DNA of 64,000 nt from the NCBI RefSeq assembly GCF_002939475.1, contig NZ_PKFQ01000001.1, positions 3,965,001 through 4,029,000 of the forward strand, written 5' to 3'. The stretch is from Streptomyces cinnamoneus. GTDB lineage: Bacteria; Actinomycetota; Actinomycetes; Streptomycetales; Streptomycetaceae. Below the pieces are notes generated by a model that did not search any database, was not told the DNA's origin, and was given only the letters and a program-made list of their open reading frames with translations. This document shows, one piece after another, positions 61,426 through 64,000 of the stretch (position 1 is the first letter of the stretch; each line of letters opens with the position of its first letter). Made by a program: the position numbers and the translations under genes.

Positions 61426-62709
61426 ATGGCTGTCCAAGCCGTTGAAAGCGCTACCACTTCCGACGTCCCCGCCCCCTTCGGGCCCGCCGTCGCGCTCTCC
61501 TGCCGCGAGTGCGGCGAGCGCTTCGCCCTCGGTCCCGTCTTCGCCTGCGCGAGCTGCTTCGGGCCGCTGGAGGTGGCCTACGACCTCCCGGCCGGTGACC
61601 CGGAGACCCTGCGCCGCCGCATCGAGGCCGGACCGGCGAACATCTGGCGCTACGCCCCGCTGCTGCCCGTCCCCGCCGACGTCGCGGACAAGCCCGGTCT
61701 GAACCCCGGCTTCACCAAGCTCGTCAAGGCCGACAACCTCGCCCGCGAACTGGGCGTCACCGGCGCCCTCCACGTCAAGGACGACTCCGGCAACCCCACG
61801 CACTCCTTCAAGGACCGCGTCGTCGCCGTCGCCGTCGAGGCCGCGCGCGCCTTCGGCTTCACCACCCTGTCCTGCTCCTCGACCGGCAACCTCGCGGGCG
61901 CCGTGGGCGCCGCCGCCGCGCGGGCGGGCCTGAAGTCCTGCGTCTTCATCCCGCACGACCTGGAGGCGGGCAAGGTCGTCATGGCCGCCGTCTACGGCGG
62001 CGACCTCGTCGGCATCGAGGGCACGTACGACGACGTCAACCGCTTCTGCTCCGAACTGATCGGCGACCCGCTGGGCGAGGGCTGGGGGTTCGTCAACGTC
62101 AACCTCCGGCCGTACTACGGCGAGGGGTCCAAGACGCTGGCGTACGAGATCTGCGAGCAGCTGGGCTGGCGGCTGCCGGACCAGATCGTGGTCCCGATCG
62201 CCTCCGGCTCCCAGCTGACGAAGATCGACAAGGGGCTGCGGGAGCTGATCGCGCTCGGACTGGTCGAGGACCGTCCGTACAAGATCTTCGGAGCGCAGGC
62301 GGCGGGCTGCTCGCCGGTCTCCCGCGCCTTCAAGGACGGGCACGAGGTGGTGCGGCCGGTGAAGCCGGACACCATCGCCAAGTCGCTGGCCATCGGCAAC
62401 CCCGCGGACGGCCCGTACGTCCTGGACATCGCCCGGCGCACGGGCGGTGCGGTGGAGGACGTGACGGACGAGGAGATCGTCGACGCGATCCGGCTGCTCG
62501 CCCGCACCGAAGGCGTCTTCGCCGAGACGGCGGGCGGGGTCACGGTCGGCGTGACGCGGAAGCTGATCGAGAACGGCCTGCTCGATCCCGCCCTCACGAC
62601 GGTCGTCCTCAACACGGGGGACGGGCTCAAGACGCTGGACGCGGTGGCCGCCGGCCCCACGGCGACGATCCGCCCGTCACTGGAGGCGTTCCGGGCGGCG
62701 GGCCTGTAG
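61426..62709 (+). CDS. thrC: Threonine synthase
   Basis: The 427-residue PLP enzyme makes threonine from O-phosphohomoserine. The cofactor Lys is in NPTHSFKDRVV (Lys129), phosphate-binding residues in CSSTGNLAGAVGA, and a short Cys-rich N-terminal segment (CRECGERF...CASC) resembles a zinc ribbon. The ATG at 61426 follows GGAG and AAGGG; upstream in-frame ATGs lie inside the riboswitch P1. SAM control of Thr synthesis would favour the Met branch. Confidence 0.95.
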   Translation: MAVQAVESATTSDVPAPFGPAVALSCRECGERFALGPVFACASCFGPLEVAYDLPAGDPETLRRRIEAGPANIWRYAPLLPVPADVADKPGLNPGFTKLVKADNLARELGVTGALHVKDDSGNPTHSFKDRVVAVAVEAARAFGFTTLSCSSTGNLAGAVGAAAARAGLKSCVFIPHDLEAGKVVMAAVYGGDLVGIEGTYDDVNRFCSELIGDPLGEGWGFVNVNLRPYYGEGSKTLAYEICEQLGWRLPDQIVVPIASGSQLTKIDKGLRELIALGLVEDRPYKIFGAQAAGCSPVSRAFKDGHEVVRPVKPDTIAKSLAIGNPADGPYVLDIARRTGGAVEDVTDEEIVDAIRLLARTEGVFAETAGGVTVGVTRKLIENGLLDPALTTVVLNTGDGLKTLDAVAAGPTATIRPSLEAFRAAGL

Positions 62710-62801
62710 GTCCTGGGAGCGGTTCCCTCCCCGCCACTTCCCCGTCCGCCCCGGCGGCGGGCGGGCGCACCTCACCACTTCCCCGATCCGAAGGCGACCC
62801 C

Positions 62802-63077
62802 ATGAGCGTCAACGTCCGCATCCCCACCATCCTGCGCACCTACACCTCCGGCCGCGCCGAGGTGACCGTCGAGGGCGCCACCCTCGCCGAGGTCATCGCC
62901 TCGCTGGAGGCCGGCCACCCCGGCATCGCCGCCCGCGTCCTGGACGACAGCGGCAAGCTGCGCCGCTTCGTGAACGTCTACGTCAACGACGACGACGTGC
63001 GCTTCGAGGGGGGCCTTGAGACGCCCACCCCGGACGGCGCCGGCGTCTCGATCATTCCGGCCGTCGCAGGCGGCTGA
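62802..63077 (+). CDS. CysO/ThiS/MoaD-like sulfur-carrier protein
   Basis: The 91-residue ubiquitin-fold protein ends in GG, the site of thiocarboxylate activation. VNVYVNDDDVRFEGGLETPTP closely recalls mycobacterial CysO, which supplies sulfur to CysM for cysteine synthesis. No CysM or Mec gene is adjacent in this window, so its partner is elsewhere or it serves another pathway. It follows thrC by 92 bases. Confidence 0.88.
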   Translation: MSVNVRIPTILRTYTSGRAEVTVEGATLAEVIASLEAGHPGIAARVLDDSGKLRRFVNVYVNDDDVRFEGGLETPTPDGAGVSIIPAVAGG

Positions 63078-63124
63078 CCGGCGGCGTCGCCCTTTCAGAG
63101 GGTTCCTCGGGAATTCCCCCGGAG

Positions 63125-63153
63125 TCACCCCGTCCGTAAACCGGACGGGGTGA
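63125..63153 (+). terminator. Terminator after the sulfur-carrier gene
   Basis: TCACCCCGTCCG and CGGACGGGGTGA flank TAAAC, 48 bases after the stop. Confidence 0.85.
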
Positions 63154-63502
63154 TTCCGTCTGTTGAACCGCGATACAGTTGGGGCGTTCCCCCTCCGGTG
63201 TCACTGCCGAACGCATATGAGAACCCGTCAAGTTGTGCGCGAAACATGCGCACGAATTGCCGGGTTGGTGGCGTTTTGCCCAGCCCGACTTGCCCGGGAT
63301 GCTGTCGAAATCGGTACGAATAACCGATCGGCCGCGCCCGGATTTCTCGTCCGAGTGACCTGTTGCAGACGGCATCCGTGCAGATACATTCAGCCGCGGT
63401 CGACGCGTTCCGGCGCACACCCCCATCCTGTCTGGGGGTGAGGTCTGACCCGGGTCCGCGAAGTGCGGTCCTGTGCAAGGGCCAGTAATAGGGGAGTTAG
63501 GC
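63154..63502 (+). other. Spacer and promoter region upstream of the cold-shock gene
   Basis: About 350 bases contain no clear gene. The sequence is locally AT-richer around 63165-63360. A long 5' untranslated leader, common for cold-shock genes, may be present, but I cannot define it. Confidence 0.5.
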
Positions 63503-63706
63503 ATGGCTCAGGGCACCGTCAAGTGGTTCAACGCGGAGAAGGGCTACGGCTTCATCGCGGTCGACGGTGGTGCGGATGTTTTCGTCCACTACAGCGCGAT
63601 TCAGATGGACGGCTACCGCACCCTCGAGGAGGGTCAGCGGGTCGAGTTCGAGATCTCGCAGGGCCAGAAGGGGCCGCAGGCGGACATGGTGAGGGTCTCC
63701 GCCTGA
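63503..63706 (+). CDS. Cold-shock protein (CspA family)
   Basis: The 67-residue single-domain protein shows RNP1 (KGYGFIAV) and RNP2 (DVFVHYSAI) and binds single-stranded RNA or DNA. The ATG has a GGGGAG site eight bases upstream; a longer frame start is not needed. A strong terminator follows. The next gene outside is under CIRCE control. Confidence 0.96.
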   Translation: MAQGTVKWFNAEKGYGFIAVDGGADVFVHYSAIQMDGYRTLEEGQRVEFEISQGQKGPQADMVRVSA

Positions 63707-63741
63707 CCGCGTCGCATCGACCATCGGCTCACACAGCTCGC

Positions 63742-63776
63742 CGAAGGGCCCGTACCGAGGAGGTACGGGCCCTTCG
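63742..63776 (+). terminator. Hairpin terminator after the cold-shock gene
   Basis: The 15-bp arms CGAAGGGCCCGTACC and GGTACGGGCCCTTCG flank GAGGA. Confidence 0.9.
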
Positions 63777-63848
63777 TGTGTGCGCGGGTCCGGCTGGGCA
63801 GGATCGACCAGGCGCCCGGCTGACGAGCCCCCCGCTTGAGCCAAGGCG

Positions 63849-63875
63849 CTTGCACTCGATGGGGTCGAGTGCTAA
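63849..63875 (+). promoter_or_regulatory. CIRCE element 1 (HrcA operator)
   Basis: CTTGCACTC-N9-GAGTGCTAA is a near match to TTAGCACTC-N9-GAGTGCTAA with a perfect right arm. Confidence 0.85.
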
Positions 63876-63878
63876 TCA
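63850..63878 (+). promoter_or_regulatory. Promoter of the downstream groEL-type gene
   Basis: TTGCAC (63850-63855) and TAATCA (63873-63878) are separated by 17 bases and overlap CIRCE element 1. The controlled gene starts beyond the window. Confidence 0.7.
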
Positions 63879-63884
63879 TTGGGC

Positions 63885-63911
63885 TTAGCACTCTCCTGGT
63901 GAGAGTGACAG
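63885..63911 (+). promoter_or_regulatory. CIRCE element 2 (HrcA operator)
   Basis: TTAGCACTC-N9-GAGTGACAG has a perfect left arm and a partly matching right arm, at the likely transcription start. Confidence 0.8.
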
Positions 63912-64000
63912 ATTTGGACCGTCGGTGAGGTCGGCGAGCCAAGCGGGGCAAGGAACCGCAGGGCACGCAGGCCGTCCGTCGCGGGCGCCAGTGCGGTCCG

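Overview
The window is high-GC actinobacterial DNA, almost certainly from a Streptomyces chromosome. GTG/TTG starts, overlapping stop/start pairs, GC-rich bidirectional terminators, PhoRP, CarD, MsiK, CdgB, GpgS and DUF397 genes all point that way. From memory, the conserved genes follow the order of the S. coelicolor interval around SCO4209 to SCO4296. That assignment is recollection, not a search result.

Layout. 1-5 kb: gpmA, an 84-bp gene for a cysteine-rich microprotein, then phoU divergent from phoR-phoP with a PHO box between them, and a lipoprotein. 5.4-15 kb: housekeeping genes carD, ispD-ispF, cysS and rlmB, interrupted by two translationally coupled acyltransferases, and a DoxX-type membrane protein. 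15-27 kb: a sugar nucleotidyltransferase, a 166-bp MITE-like element, msiK, tRNA-Thr(UGU), an MMPL exporter, an Xaa-Pro peptidase, a GNAT, an MFS exporter, a quinone reductase behind a SoxR-type operator, and an M4 metalloprotease.

27.4-40 kb is the accessory part. It holds a GNAT gene carrying an in-frame 42-bp minisatellite; a lone MT0933-like antitoxin; a short threonyl-tRNA synthetase paralogue preceded by a Thr-rich leader peptide and an attenuator hairpin; and a WXG100/amidase-toxin cassette with a duplicated, frameshifted toxin tip and a second membrane 'immunity-like' gene. It also holds a VOC protein, a MepB-family protein, an I36 inhibitor, an Xre/DUF397 module with small divergent partners, and secreted or membrane hypotheticals. 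40-46.5 kb: MarR divergent from an old-yellow-enzyme gene, a second MMPL exporter, an NADPH-dependent FMN reductase, TerD, ArfB and a flavin reductase.

46.5-64 kb is conserved again: cdgB (c-di-GMP synthase), then an amino-sugar cluster (class II aldolase, PfkB kinase, nagA, nagK with a dre site, an SIS isomerase, and a divergent sugar-binding lipoprotein). These could together take N-acetyl-hexosamines to trioses. Trehalose synthesis (otsB, otsA) and gpgS follow, then thrC under a SAM-I riboswitch, a CysO/ThiS-like sulfur carrier, a cold-shock gene, and the promoter region of a groEL-type gene with two CIRCE elements at the right edge.

The most interesting candidates are the Thr-attenuated, partly deleted ThrRS paralogue (30.06-31.29 kb) and the toxin cassette with an orphan toxin tip (31.4-34.3 kb).
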